Source: Komagataeibacter xylinus (lineage in GTDB: Bacteria; Pseudomonadota; Alphaproteobacteria; Acetobacterales; Acetobacteraceae). From it: 64,000 nt of DNA. The position numbers and the translations under genes were made by a program. Location: NCBI RefSeq assembly GCF_004302915.1, contig NZ_QQBI01000006.1:1-64000 (forward strand), in the 5' to 3' direction. Positions 53,892 to 62,932 of the stretch are shown piece after piece; position 1 is the stretch's first letter, and every line of letters starts with the position of its first letter. A model generated the notes under the pieces. That model saw only the letters and a program-made list of their open reading frames with translations, was not told the origin of the DNA and ran no database searches.

Positions 53892-53967
53892 AAGTTTTTG
53901 GTAAAGCTTTTTTCAAAAAGCTTCGAAAGACGTCGCCTTTGTGAAAAAAGGCGACACCCAAAAACTT
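53892..53967 (+). repeat. dispersed structured repeat, complete copy (copy 7)
   Basis: The only copy here with all four parts. Left end AAGTTTTTGGT; first hairpin with arms AAGCTTTTTT and AAAAAGCTT (53904-53923); second hairpin with arms GTCGCC (53932-53937) and GGCGAC (53950-53955); right end ACCCAAAAACTT (53956-53967). The right end is the inverse of the left apart from one base. It lies between the convergent ends of the hexomutase gene and the DUF934 gene. Confidence 0.85.
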
Positions 53968-54006
53968 TTCTTATTTTTTATCAACGATCTGTTTTCAAAC
54001 AGTCTC

Positions 54007-54498
54007 TTATTTGCCTAGAAAGCGGCGCAGCCCCAGCCCCTGCGGGCGCTCATGCAGCACGGAAGGCTGGTAGGCGATGGAAATGATGTCATGCGCCTGC
54101 TGCCACACGGCCACGTCTTCCGCCCGGTCGGTCTGCACGGTGGTCACGCCACAGCGGAGCAGGAACTCGTACTGATCGGGCAGCGGCGTGCCGGTGGCCC
54201 GGATCTCGCCGGTAAAGGACAGATGCTCACGCAGGGCACGGGCCTGCGTAAACGCCCGCCCATCGCGAAAAGAGGGAAAGTTCACTGCCACCAGCGCCAG
54301 CCGGGGCAGGGCAGGGCGCAGCACGGCCACATCCACATCCGGCCCGATGGCAACGCCAAGCGGTGCCGCCTTCGGGCGGGCCAGCCCTTCCTCCAGCCGT
54401 TCAAGCGGCACGATGACCGCACCATCAGGCAGGGCCTCGCCTGCAATGGCCTGCGCCCAGCGGTCTTCGGTCACACGACCATTCTCAAGCAGGGGCAT
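54007..54498 (-). CDS. DUF934 domain protein of the sulfate/sulfite reduction operon
   Basis: 163 residues matching DUF934, a family that follows sulfite reductase genes in many proteobacteria and is presumed to assist siroheme-enzyme maturation or electron supply; the mechanism is unknown. Landmarks are LALVAVNFPSFRDGRAFTQA with RALREHLSFTGEIRATG, and LLRCGVTTVQ. It overlaps the 3' end of the reductase gene by 14 nt, and ATG 54498 has AAGGA nine bases before it; ATG 54507 is an alternative. Confidence 0.85.
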   Translation of the reverse strand: MPLLENGRVTEDRWAQAIAGEALPDGAVIVPLERLEEGLARPKAAPLGVAIGPDVDVAVLRPALPRLALVAVNFPSFRDGRAFTQARALREHLSFTGEIRATGTPLPDQYEFLLRCGVTTVQTDRAEDVAVWQQAHDIISIAYQPSVLHERPQGLGLRRFLGK

Positions 54499-56173
54499 AG
54501 ACGGCATCCTTGAAGCTTGCGGCACCAAGGCGCCGGTAGGTATCGATAAACGCCTCACCTTCATGGCGAAGCACAAGGTAGGTGTCGATCAGCCGGGCAA
54601 TGGCGTCGACCGTTTCATCCTCCGGCAGGGCCGGGCCGATGATCTGGCCAATGGCCACGTCATTTTCCGCCGAGCCGCCAAGGGTGAGCTGGAAAAACTC
54701 CTCGCCGCGCTTGTCCACGCCCAGAATGCCGATATGCCCCGCATGGTGGTGGCCGCAGGCATTGATGCAGCCCGAGATGTTGATGCGCAGGGTGCCAATG
54801 TTTTCCTGCAGTTCGGGGCTGGCAAAGCGCGCGCTCAGCTTCTGCGCGATGGGGATGGAGCGCGCATTGGCCAGCGCACAGTAATCCAGCCCGGGGCAGG
54901 CGATGATATCACCCACCAGCCCGATATTGGGCGTGCCCAGCCCGGCGCCATCGAGCCTGAGCCACAGGTCACGCAACCGGTCCTTGCGCACATGGCCCAG
55001 CACCACGTTCTGCATGTGGGTCACGCGGATCTCGCCAAAGGAGAATTCATCGGCCAGATCCGCAATCAGGTCCATCTGGTCGGCAGTGACGTCACCGGGA
55101 ATGCCGCCATCGGGCTTGATGGACACGACCGCGCTGATGAAGCCTTCATGCCGGTGGGCGTGCGTGTTGGTGCGCACCCAGCGGTCAAAGCGGGCATCGG
55201 CCTTGCGGGCGGCCTCGAGCTTCTGTGCCGCATCGGCAGGGGCATCCAGGTCGGGAATGCCGAAACGTGCGCGAATGCCTTCCACAATGGCGGGTTCAAG
55301 CCGGTAATCCGCGCGGTTCATCTGGGCGAATTCGGCATCGACCTTCTCGCGAAACTGCTCCACGCCCAGCGCCTGCACAAGGATCTTGATCCGCGCCTTG
55401 TACATGTTGTCGCGCCGCCCATAGGCGTTGTACACGCGCACCACGGCCTCGAGATAGGCCAGCAGGTCTTCCTCGGGCAGGTTGTCGCGCAGTTGCACGC
55501 CAATAATGGGCGTGCGGCCAAGCCCGCCACCTACGAACACGGTGAACACGGCCCGCCCGTCCGGGCCGGGATGGGCGACGAGGCCAATATCATGGAAGCG
55601 CGCGGCCACGCGGTCATTGGGGCTGCCGCTGATGGCGATCTTGAACTTGCGCGGCAGGAACGAGAATTCCGGGTGCAGCGTGGACCACTGGCGCAGGATC
55701 TCGGCATGGATGCGCGGATCAAGCAGTTCATCGGCGGCGGCACCGGCAAACTCGTCACACGTCACGTTGCGGATGCAGTTGCCGCTGGTCTGGATGGCAT
55801 GCATGTTCACGCCCGCCAGCCGCTCGAGGATATCGGGCGTATCCTCAAGCCGGATCCAGTTGAACTGGATGTTCTGGCGCGTGGTGAAGTGGCCGTAATC
55901 ACGGTCATACGTGCGGGCGATATGGGCGAGTTCGCGCATCTGGTCCGAACCCATCATGCCATAGGGCACGGCCACGCGCAGCATGTAGGCGTGTAGCTGC
56001 AGGTATAGGCCGTTCATCAGGCGCAGGGGCTTGAATTCGTCCTCGGTCAGGTCGCCTGCCACGCGGCGGCCCACCTGCTCGCGAAACTGGGCCACGCGCT
56101 GCGACAGAAAGGTGCGGTCCACCTCATCATAGGCGTACCGGCCAACCGGCAGGGTTGCGGTGTCAGTGGACAT
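54485..56173 (-). CDS. cysI: siroheme-dependent nitrite/sulfite reductase (hemoprotein)
   Basis: 562 residues with the two-fold ferredoxin-reductase/siroheme layout. The cysteine ligands are C-x5-C in ACPGLDYC and C-x3-C in GCINACGHHHAGHIG (about residues 425-472), binding [4Fe-4S] and siroheme. It reduces sulfite to sulfide in assimilation; a nitrite-reducing relative is possible, but the operon partners point to sulfite. The start overlaps the DUF2849 gene by 11 nt. Confidence 0.9.
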   Translation of the reverse strand: MSTDTATLPVGRYAYDEVDRTFLSQRVAQFREQVGRRVAGDLTEDEFKPLRLMNGLYLQLHAYMLRVAVPYGMMGSDQMRELAHIARTYDRDYGHFTTRQNIQFNWIRLEDTPDILERLAGVNMHAIQTSGNCIRNVTCDEFAGAAADELLDPRIHAEILRQWSTLHPEFSFLPRKFKIAISGSPNDRVAARFHDIGLVAHPGPDGRAVFTVFVGGGLGRTPIIGVQLRDNLPEEDLLAYLEAVVRVYNAYGRRDNMYKARIKILVQALGVEQFREKVDAEFAQMNRADYRLEPAIVEGIRARFGIPDLDAPADAAQKLEAARKADARFDRWVRTNTHAHRHEGFISAVVSIKPDGGIPGDVTADQMDLIADLADEFSFGEIRVTHMQNVVLGHVRKDRLRDLWLRLDGAGLGTPNIGLVGDIIACPGLDYCALANARSIPIAQKLSARFASPELQENIGTLRINISGCINACGHHHAGHIGILGVDKRGEEFFQLTLGGSAENDVAIGQIIGPALPEDETVDAIARLIDTYLVLRHEGEAFIDTYRRLGAASFKDAVYAPA

Positions 56174-56465
56174 GGGGTGTCTCCACGGGAGCGAAATCAG
56201 GGTGCACGGTCGGCCCGAAGGCCCGGATGCGCTCGCGCACGGTCAGCGGCGTGACACGCGCGGCATCAGGATCAAGCTGCACGCCATAAATGCCCACCAC
56301 CGTGCCTGCATCCGCCGCCGCCTTCGCCTGCTTTATGGCGCCTTCCACCGCTGCATTGTCAAACACGCGGGCCTGGCTGATCGCCTCCGACCAGCCCTGC
56401 GGCGCAAGCCATACGATACGGCCATCAAGCAGCCGGTTGGCGGTAATGACGCTGGCGCCGGTCAT
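56163..56465 (-). CDS. DUF2849 domain protein of the sulfate operon
   Basis: 100 residues beginning MTGASVITANRLLDGRIVWL, the recognised DUF2849 pattern, found next to sulfite reductase genes in alphaproteobacteria, where an assembly or electron-transfer role is assumed. It is basic at the C-terminus (TVRERIRAFG). ATG 56465 is taken because the conserved region starts there. A promoter-like TATAGT and a perfect hairpin lie upstream, so this may begin a secondary transcript with cysI. Confidence 0.85.
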   Translation of the reverse strand: MTGASVITANRLLDGRIVWLAPQGWSEAISQARVFDNAAVEGAIKQAKAAADAGTVVGIYGVQLDPDAARVTPLTVRERIRAFGPTVHPDFAPVETPHVH

Positions 56466-56540
56466 GTCCCGGCGGTTGTTCCTGACATCCACTTCTGAAC
56501 CGATCCCTTTCAGGCAACGGGCATGTAACTGCCTTGTACT

Positions 56541-56546
56541 ACTATA
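56541..56546 (-). promoter_or_regulatory. possible internal promoter -10 before DUF2849-cysI
   Basis: On the minus strand CACCTATAGTAGTAC contains TATAGT (five of six consensus positions) about 75 bp before the DUF2849 start and downstream of a strong hairpin that follows cysNC. A -35 is not obvious. Confidence 0.4.
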
Positions 56547-56596
56547 GGTGCACGGTCCATGCCCACGCACCCATTCTTCCAATCCGGTAATGCAAT

Positions 56597-56626
56597 ACCG
56601 GCATGCCTGCAACCAGGCATGCCGGT
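56597..56626. terminator. perfect 13-bp hairpin inside the cys operon
   Basis: Arms ACCGGCATGCCTG and CAGGCATGCCGGT with a 4-nt loop (CAAC on the plus strand) and no mismatch. It starts 8 bp after the cysNC stop. No T-run follows on the minus strand (ATTGCATTACC), so it could be an attenuator, a processing or mRNA-stabilising element, or a weak terminator between operon halves. Confidence 0.6.
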
Positions 56627-56633
56627 CGCACCA

Positions 56634-58520
56634 TCAGGATGTCTGGCGCCGTGCTGATGCATCCAGACGGATGGCATCCGTGATGTAGGCCGCAAGCCGG
56701 GCGGCTGTCTCATCACGCGAGACATCGGTGGTCTCCACCCGCAGGTCGGGCTTTTGCGGAGCCTCATAGGGGGCATCCACGCCGGTAAAGCCTTCGATCT
56801 TGCCTGCGCGGGCGGCGGCATACAGCCCCTTGGGGTCACGCTGCTCGCAGGTGGCCTGCGGCGTGTCGATGAAGATTTCATGGAAACCTTCGCCAACGAC
56901 CTGACGCGCCATTTCGCGATCCGCCACGGTGGGCGAGATCAGCGCCACGATCACAACCTGTCCGCTCTCGGCCAGGATGCGGGCGACGGCTGCGGCACGG
57001 CGTACGTTTTCACGCCGGTCGGCTTCCGAGAAGCCAAGGTCCGCGCACAGCCCGGCACGCAGCGTATCGCCATCAAGCACCGACACGTCGATGCCACGGG
57101 CGAACAGGCGGTTTTCCGCCTCGCGCGCCAGCGTGCTCTTGCCCGCACCCGGCAGGCCGGTCATCCAGAACACGCCACCACGATGCCCCTTGGCCTGCGC
57201 GCGGTCCCACAGCGATACGGCGCTGCCGGTGGGGTGGATGGCATTGCGGCCTGCAACGCTCTCCGCCACCCCGATCAGCGGCGCGCCGCCCACGATCTGC
57301 TGGTTACGGTCCACCAGCACGCCACGCCCATCGGCCGTACCGGGCACGAACGGGTCGAACAGCATGGTTTCGGACACGGCCAGCGTAATCTCGGCAAAGC
57401 CTTCGGGCGGCACTTCCTCGGCGGGGTGCTCGGTCAGGTCTTCCAGCCGCACGACGGAGTCAATGGCCGCAACCGTGACCTGGTGCTCGGCCGTGGCAAG
57501 GCGCAGCCTGAAGCTCTCGCCCACGCGCAACGGCTCCTGGCGCAGCCAGAACAGGCGCGTGCGGATGCGGGCCGCGCGCAGCGGCGCATGGTCGGCAGGG
57601 AACAGGAAGTCGCCCCGGTCGGGGATCACGTCCGGCTCAAGGGTTACGGCTACCGACTGGCCGGCCACGGCGGCCACCTGCGGGGCGGTGTGCCAGCTTT
57701 CGATGCTGGCGATGCGGGCTTTTGCGCCATGCACGCCAATCACCACCTCATCACCCACCCGGATGCGCCCGCGCTCGATGCGGCCCACCACGATGCGCTT
57801 GGTGTCAAAACGGTAGACATCCTGCACCGGCAGGCGCAGCGGCAGGTCGGCGCGTGAGGAAGGGGCGGGGACGGCGGCCAGCGCCTCGGTCAGGGTCGGG
57901 CCCTTGTACCACGGCATCTTGTCCGAGCGCGAGGCCATGTTGTCGCCCTCGCGCGCAGATGCGGGCACGAACACGGTCGGCTCGATTTCAAGCTGGAGCA
58001 GCAGCTTGGTGATGTCGCGCTCGGCGGCCTCGATCTTCTTCTGGTCGTAGTTGAAGATATCGACCTTGTTCATGAACACGATCACATGCCGGATGCCGAT
58101 CAGGCGCAGCAGCATGGCATGGCGGCGGGTCTGCTCCTGCGCGCCCTCATTGGCGTCAACCACCAGCACGGCGGCCTCGGCATCGGCGGCGCCCGTAATC
58201 ATGTTGCGCAGGAACTGCCGGTGGCCCGGCGCATCCACGATCACGAACTGGCGGTTACCCAGCTTGAAGGGAATGCGCGTGGAATCAACGGTCACGCCCT
58301 GGTCGCGCTCGATCTGCAGGCTGTCGAGCAGGAAGCTCCATTCAACCGTCAGCCCGCGCTTCTTGCTGGACTCGATGATCTGCGCCACGCGCCCTTCGGG
58401 CAGGCTGTCGGTGTCATACAGCAGGCGGCCGATCAGCGTGGACTTGCCGTGATCGACATGGCCCACGATCACGATGGGAGTGGCGGCATCCTGCGGGGCA
58501 GGGGTCGGGATTGTATTCAT
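56634..58520 (-). CDS. cysNC: bifunctional sulfate adenylyltransferase subunit 1/adenylylsulfate kinase
   Basis: 628 residues joining two enzymes. Residues about 1-430 are the CysN GTPase that powers ATP sulfurylase (P-loop GHVDHGKST near 22, [13 protein letters not shown]). Residues about 450-628 are CysC adenylylsulfate kinase (P-loop GLPGAGKST, then [20 protein letters not shown]). Together with CysD it produces APS and then PAPS. The stop is followed by the strong hairpin above. Operon order cysH-cysD-cysNC. Confidence 0.94.
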   Translation of the reverse strand: MNTIPTPAPQDAATPIVIVGHVDHGKSTLIGRLLYDTDSLPEGRVAQIIESSKKRGLTVEWSFLLDSLQIERDQGVTVDSTRIPFKLGNRQFVIVDAPGHRQFLRNMITGAADAEAAVLVVDANEGAQEQTRRHAMLLRLIGIRHVIVFMNKVDIFNYDQKKIEAAERDITKLLLQLEIEPTVFVPASAREGDNMASRSDKMPWYKGPTLTEALAAVPAPSSRADLPLRLPVQDVYRFDTKRIVVGRIERGRIRVGDEVVIGVHGAKARIASIESWHTAPQVAAVAGQSVAVTLEPDVIPDRGDFLFPADHAPLRAARIRTRLFWLRQEPLRVGESFRLRLATAEHQVTVAAIDSVVRLEDLTEHPAEEVPPEGFAEITLAVSETMLFDPFVPGTADGRGVLVDRNQQIVGGAPLIGVAESVAGRNAIHPTGSAVSLWDRAQAKGHRGGVFWMTGLPGAGKSTLAREAENRLFARGIDVSVLDGDTLRAGLCADLGFSEADRRENVRRAAAVARILAESGQVVIVALISPTVADREMARQVVGEGFHEIFIDTPQATCEQRDPKGLYAAARAGKIEGFTGVDAPYEAPQKPDLRVETTDVSRDETAARLAAYITDAIRLDASARRQTS

Positions 58521-58544
58521 TGTCTGTAACTCCGTCCTGTCCGC

Positions 58545-59339
58545 TCAGAGGTAGCCGGCCACGCGCAGGCGCTCGAAGGCATCCTCGGATTCATGGTCCA
58601 TGGCGCGACCCGCGCGCTCGGATGTGCGCGAGGTTTCAAGCTCGGCAATCACCTCGGCCACGGTCGAAGCATTGCTCTCGATCGGGCTGGTAATGTCCTG
58701 GTCACCCAGCGAGCGGTAGCGCTTGCCCTCTTTCGAGAAATACAGGTCAACCAGCGGAATGCCCTCGCGCTCGATATAGCGCCAGATGTCGATCTCGCGC
58801 CATGACAGCAGGGGGTGAACGCGCACATGCACGCCCGCCTCGTGCGGGGTGGCATACTGGTCCCAGAATTCGGGGGGCTGGTTGCGCACATCCCATTTAT
58901 GGCCCGAGCCGCGCGGGCTGAACACGCGCTCCTTGGCACGGGTGGCCTGTTCATCACGCCGGATGCCAGCAATCACGCCTGCCAGCTTGTATTTGTCGAT
59001 CATCGCGGCAAGCCCGGCCGTCTTGCGCGCGGCGGAACGGGCTGCGGGCGGCAGGGTGGGGTCGATTTCCTCGACGGGCGGGCAGTCGCCAAGCAGCAGT
59101 TCGAGGTTCCACTTCTTGGTGTATTCATCGCGGAATTTATACATTTCCGGGAATTTCTTGCCGGTATCGACATGCATAACCGGAAACGGCACGCGCCCGA
59201 GGAAGGCCTTGCGCGCCAGCCAGAGCATGACGTTTGAATCCTTGCCCAGCGACCACAGCATCGCCAGTGGCTTCAGCTTGCGATAGGCTTCACGCAGAAT
59301 GAAGATGCTCTGGGCCTCGAGTTGGTCGAGATCGTCCAT
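58545..59339 (-). CDS. cysD: sulfate adenylyltransferase subunit 2
   Basis: 264 residues of the PP-loop ATP sulfurylase small subunit. It adenylates sulfate to APS with CysN-driven GTP hydrolysis. The SGKDS-like loop appears as MLWSLGKDSNVML, with VMHVDTGKKFPEMY and the substrate loop GIRRDEQATRAKERVFSPRG. ATG 59339 follows AAGGTCTG; a longer in-frame start at 59387 is unlikely. It lies 24 bp before cysNC. Confidence 0.95.
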   Translation of the reverse strand: MDDLDQLEAQSIFILREAYRKLKPLAMLWSLGKDSNVMLWLARKAFLGRVPFPVMHVDTGKKFPEMYKFRDEYTKKWNLELLLGDCPPVEEIDPTLPPAARSAARKTAGLAAMIDKYKLAGVIAGIRRDEQATRAKERVFSPRGSGHKWDVRNQPPEFWDQYATPHEAGVHVRVHPLLSWREIDIWRYIEREGIPLVDLYFSKEGKRYRSLGDQDITSPIESNASTVAEVIAELETSRTSERAGRAMDHESEDAFERLRVAGYL

Positions 59340-59417
59340 GGAATTACAGACCTTCCGTAACAGGAAAGAAAACGGGAGAAACCGCACGCCCCGACATGGG
59401 GGAGGCGGAAAAGGAAA

Positions 59418-60122
59418 TCATGCGCCCTGACCGGCTGGCTTGCGCATGTGTATGCCGCATTCGGTCTTGGCCTTGCCTGCCCAGCGGCCCGCACGCGGGT
59501 CGGCTCCTTCGCCCACGGGGCGCGTGCACGGCGCGCAGCCGATGGAAGGATAACCGCGCAGCGTGAGCGGATGGCGTGGCAGGTTGCGCCGCGTCATCTC
59601 GGCATCGAGTTCACGCGGTGTCCAGGCAATGAGGGGGTTCAGCTTGATCTTGCCGCCCGGCGCATCCTCAATCACGGGCAGGCCCTGCCGTGTGGCCGCC
59701 TGCGTGCGTTTGCGCCCCGTAATCCACGCATCAAACGGGATCATGGCCTCATCCAGCGGCTCGACCTTGCGCAGGGCGCAGCAGGCATCGGGGTCGAAGG
59801 CCCAGAGTTCCGCCGTGGGGTCGCGCTTTTCAAGCTGTACGGGATTCGGGTGCAGGTCACGCACGTCGCGCAGGCCCAGTGTGCGGGCGAGTTCGTGGCG
59901 GTAGGCCAGTGTCTCGGGGAAGTGCTGCCCCGTTTCAAGGAACAGGACCGGAACGGCAGGATCAATTTCAGCCGCGAGGGCCAGCATGACAGCAGATTCC
60001 GCCCCGAAGGACGATACCAGCGCGATCCGGCCGCGCAGCCGCGTCAGGGCGACACGCAGCACGTCGGATGCGTTTTCACCCGCCTGCTTCAGTTCAGCCA
60101 CAACATCCGCATCGATACGCAT
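59418..60122 (-). CDS. cysH: assimilatory adenylylsulfate reductase of the iron-sulfur (CysH/APR) type
   Basis: 234 residues. The PP-loop reductase has catalytic Cys222 in KTECGIHMRKP. It also carries the Cys114-Cys115 and Cys196/Cys199 set (DACCALRKV, GCAPCTRPV) that binds a [4Fe-4S] cluster, which marks enzymes reducing APS rather than PAPS. It releases sulfite for CysI, with electrons from thioredoxin. First gene of the cys operon. The 165-bp upstream gap contains ATACGTATC-CT-GATGCGTAT (one mismatch), a possible regulator dyad. Confidence 0.93.
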   Translation of the reverse strand: MRIDADVVAELKQAGENASDVLRVALTRLRGRIALVSSFGAESAVMLALAAEIDPAVPVLFLETGQHFPETLAYRHELARTLGLRDVRDLHPNPVQLEKRDPTAELWAFDPDACCALRKVEPLDEAMIPFDAWITGRKRTQAATRQGLPVIEDAPGGKIKLNPLIAWTPRELDAEMTRRNLPRHPLTLRGYPSIGCAPCTRPVGEGADPRAGRWAGKAKTECGIHMRKPAGQGA

Positions 60123-60287
60123 AATGTTCCCCGCACCCGATTTACACTAGGCCATAGCGTTCTTTTCACGCCACACCTACTCCTGGCGGAGTGTAAAATC
60201 AAGGGAAAGGCATAATTTATACGTATCCTGATGCGTATTTCATATATGTCCCCCCGGCATGGCGGCAAGGGGCGCGCCACATGGTGG

Positions 60288-61169
60288 CTAGCGGCTCATG
60301 AGCACCACGATATCGCTGTTTTCAAGCATATGGCGTGTCACCCCGCCCAGGATCATCTGCCGCAGGCGGGAATGGGAATAGGCCCCCATCACCAGCATGT
60401 CGGCATTGAAATCATGGGCTGCGGCGAGCATTTCCTCGCCCACGGGGCGTGTATCACTCCCGAATTCGTGAATATTGGCCTCGATGCCATGCAGCGAGAG
60501 GAAAGAGCGCACATGCCGCGCCTCCGGCCCGGGCCGCTGGTAGGCGGGACTGTAGAGGATGCACACCGCCTCCGCCCGGCGCAGCAGGGGCAGGGCGTGA
60601 TGGATGGCCGATGCCGCCTCCGACGTGCCATTCCAGCCGATGCAGATGCGCTTGCCGATGGTAGGCGGCGCTACGGGCGGGGCTATGATGACCCCGCGCC
60701 CGCTTTCAAACAGGATGGCGTGCAGGGTCTCGGATGAAGAGACATCGCCTTCCGGGTTGGGCTGGCGCAGCACCACGATATCAGACAGCCGCGCCTGAAA
60801 CGACACCACGCTGCGCGTATGCCCGCTATGGGCGATGAAACTGGCCGAAAGCGCATGCATGTTGCCCGGCGAAAGGGGGGAATCCACCGCCACGACGGGA
60901 ATATTTTCCCGGCGGGTAAAGGCATCGAACAGGCCGCGCACCTCATGCAGGCGTTCGGAACTTTCCTTCAGCGCGGTGGAAATCATGTCCTGCACCATCA
61001 CGCCGGACATGCCTTCGCCCACCAGCGGGCCGACTTCCTGCATGTCGGTGCCGACATGCAGCACGGCAAGGTGCGCATCGAACATGCGCGCGACCACGCC
61101 GCCTACATGCAGCGCACTCTGCGCGTGGCTTGCGCCACCTAGCGGCAGCAATATCCTGCGCACACACAT
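60288..61169 (-). CDS. tandem universal stress protein
   Basis: 293 residues with two UspA-like domains (about 1-145 and 150-293). The second has the intact ATP-binding tail DMLVMGAYSHSRLRQMILGGV with VTRHMLENSDIVVLMSR, while the first lacks a clear G-x2-G motif and may only dimerise. Such proteins respond to stress, including acid and oxygen limitation in related bacteria, by unknown means. ATG 61169 is preceded by AGGAGG. It stands alone between cysH and pdxH on the minus strand. Confidence 0.85.
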   Translation of the reverse strand: MCVRRILLPLGGASHAQSALHVGGVVARMFDAHLAVLHVGTDMQEVGPLVGEGMSGVMVQDMISTALKESSERLHEVRGLFDAFTRRENIPVVAVDSPLSPGNMHALSASFIAHSGHTRSVVSFQARLSDIVVLRQPNPEGDVSSSETLHAILFESGRGVIIAPPVAPPTIGKRICIGWNGTSEAASAIHHALPLLRRAEAVCILYSPAYQRPGPEARHVRSFLSLHGIEANIHEFGSDTRPVGEEMLAAAHDFNADMLVMGAYSHSRLRQMILGGVTRHMLENSDIVVLMSR

Positions 61170-61269
61170 TTCAATGAGCCTCCTGATCCGTTCACGGGGT
61201 GTCCGCATGGGTGGCGTTGCTGGCACCCGTTGCCGGGTAAAACGGATCAGGCGGCATTAAGTTCTTCCC

Positions 61270-61875
61270 TCAGGGATAAAGGCGCTCGGTCTGCCATCCG
61301 TCCGGCGTACGATCCCACACCGCGCGGTCATGCAGGCGGTAGGGGCGATCCTGCCAGAATTCAAAATGCCGGGGCACGAGGCGGAAGCCGCTCCAGTTGG
61401 CGGGGCGGGGAATGATCGCCTCCGGGTCGGGGTAGCAGGCCTCGAGGTCCGCCACCGCTTTTTCAAACACGGCGCGGTCGGCAAGAGGGTGCGACTGGTT
61501 CGAGGCGATGGCGCCAAGCCGCGAGATGCGGCTGCGGCTGGCAAAATAGGCATCGGCCTCGGCAGGGGTAACGGGCTCGACCGGCCCCTCGATGCGGATC
61601 TGGCGGCGGATGCTCTTCCAGTGAAACAGCAGGGCTGCGTGCGGGTTGGCCTTCAGCTCGGCGGCCTTGCGGCTGTTGAGGTTGGTGTAAAACACGAACC
61701 CCCGCCGGTCGGCACCCTTGAGCAGGATCATCCGCACCGAGGGGCGGCCCTCGGCGGTGGCGGTGGCCAGCGCCATGGCGTTGGGGTCGTTGGGCTCATG
61801 GGCCGTGGCATCCGCCATCCAGGCCGTGAACAGGTCGAACGGGTCGGCGGCAAGGTCGATCAGGGGAGAGGTCAT
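61270..61875 (-). CDS. pdxH: pyridoxamine 5'-phosphate oxidase
   Basis: 201 residues. FMN enzyme that oxidises PNP and PMP to pyridoxal phosphate. Signatures are [20 protein letters not shown] with [35 protein letters not shown], and the ending [17 protein letters not shown] 61875 follows GGAGCCC; longer in-frame reading is unlikely. Monocistronic as far as seen. Confidence 0.95.
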   Translation of the reverse strand: MTSPLIDLAADPFDLFTAWMADATAHEPNDPNAMALATATAEGRPSVRMILLKGADRRGFVFYTNLNSRKAAELKANPHAALLFHWKSIRRQIRIEGPVEPVTPAEADAYFASRSRISRLGAIASNQSHPLADRAVFEKAVADLEACYPDPEAIIPRPANWSGFRLVPRHFEFWQDRPYRLHDRAVWDRTPDGWQTERLYP

Positions 61876-62073
61876 GGGCTCCGTCCGCTGGGCGTTTCGC
61901 GCGCGCCATCCGGCGAGGCGACGGGATGCGAAACATATGGAAACATAAGGTAAGTTACCGTGTGACAAATATTAGCTACAATTACAGCATTCGGCATCTT
62001 GTCCGAAACGGCAGCTTGTGCAACCACGAGGCCGAAAATTTCATCCGTCATTTACCAGTTTAAGGATAGCAGC

Positions 62074-62913
62074 ATGTCAGACGGCGCACCCAAAATCGCC
62101 ATCAAGGGTTCATTGATGAAAGGCAAGCGGGGCCTTGTCATGGGTGTTGCGAATGACCGCTCCATTGCCTGGGGCATCGCGCGCGCCGTGGCCGAGCAGG
62201 GGGGCGAGCTGGCCTTTACCTACCAGGGCGAGGCGCTGGGCAAGCGCGTGCGCCCGCTGGCCGAGACCGTGGGCTCGACGCTGGTGCTGCCGTGCGACGT
62301 GACCGATGACGCCGCGATGGACGAAACCTTTGCCGCCATCGAGAAGGCATGGGGCAAGATCGATTTCCTCGTTCACGCCATTGGCTGGGCGGACAAGCAG
62401 TTCCTGCGCGGGCGTTATGTCGACACCCCGCGTGACGCCTTCCTCAAGGCGATGGACATCTCATGCTATTCCTTCACCGCCGTCGCCCGCAGGGCTGCCG
62501 CCATCATGAACCCGAATGGCTCGCTGCTCACGCTCACCTATCTGGGGGCAGAGCGCGTGATGCCGCATTACAACGTGATGGGTGTTGCCAAGGCCGCACT
62601 CGAGGCTTCGGTGCGCTACATGGCGGTTGACCTTGGCGGGGATGGCATCCGTGTAAACGGCATCTCGGCAGGCCCCGTCATGACGCTGGCCGCCAATGGC
62701 ATCGGCGATTTCCGCTACATCCTGAAGTGGAACCAGTACAACTCCCCGCTCGAGCGCAATGTGTCGCTTGAGGAAGTGGGTGGTGCGGGGCTTTACATGC
62801 TGTCCGACCTGTCGGGTGGTGTGACGGGCGAGATCCATCACGTTGATTCCGGCTACCACATCGTCGGCATGAAGAACCCCACCGCGCCGGACATTACGGT
62901 CGCGGGTAACTGA
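62074..62913 (+). CDS. fabI: enoyl-acyl carrier protein reductase
   Basis: 279 residues of the short-chain dehydrogenase fold. It reduces enoyl-ACP with NADH, the last step of each fatty acid elongation cycle and the target of triclosan. [20 protein letters not shown] is the nucleotide-binding loop; Tyr166 and Lys173 in YNVMGVAK are catalytic. [19 protein letters not shown] is the flexible substrate loop. ATG 62074 follows AAGGA. aroC starts 19 bp downstream. Confidence 0.95.
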   Translation: MSDGAPKIAIKGSLMKGKRGLVMGVANDRSIAWGIARAVAEQGGELAFTYQGEALGKRVRPLAETVGSTLVLPCDVTDDAAMDETFAAIEKAWGKIDFLVHAIGWADKQFLRGRYVDTPRDAFLKAMDISCYSFTAVARRAAAIMNPNGSLLTLTYLGAERVMPHYNVMGVAKAALEASVRYMAVDLGGDGIRVNGISAGPVMTLAANGIGDFRYILKWNQYNSPLERNVSLEEVGGAGLYMLSDLSGGVTGEIHHVDSGYHIVGMKNPTAPDITVAGN

Positions 62914-62932
62914 TCGCGGGAAGTCTGCCCTC

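Noticed and set aside
56754-57857. 367-codon plus-strand frame over cysNC
   Set aside because: Antisense to cysNC, which has all expected catalytic motifs.
60123-60287. SAM or cysteine riboswitch before cysH
   Set aside because: I looked for an aptamer-like fold and found only a short imperfect dyad; no known riboswitch core was recognised.
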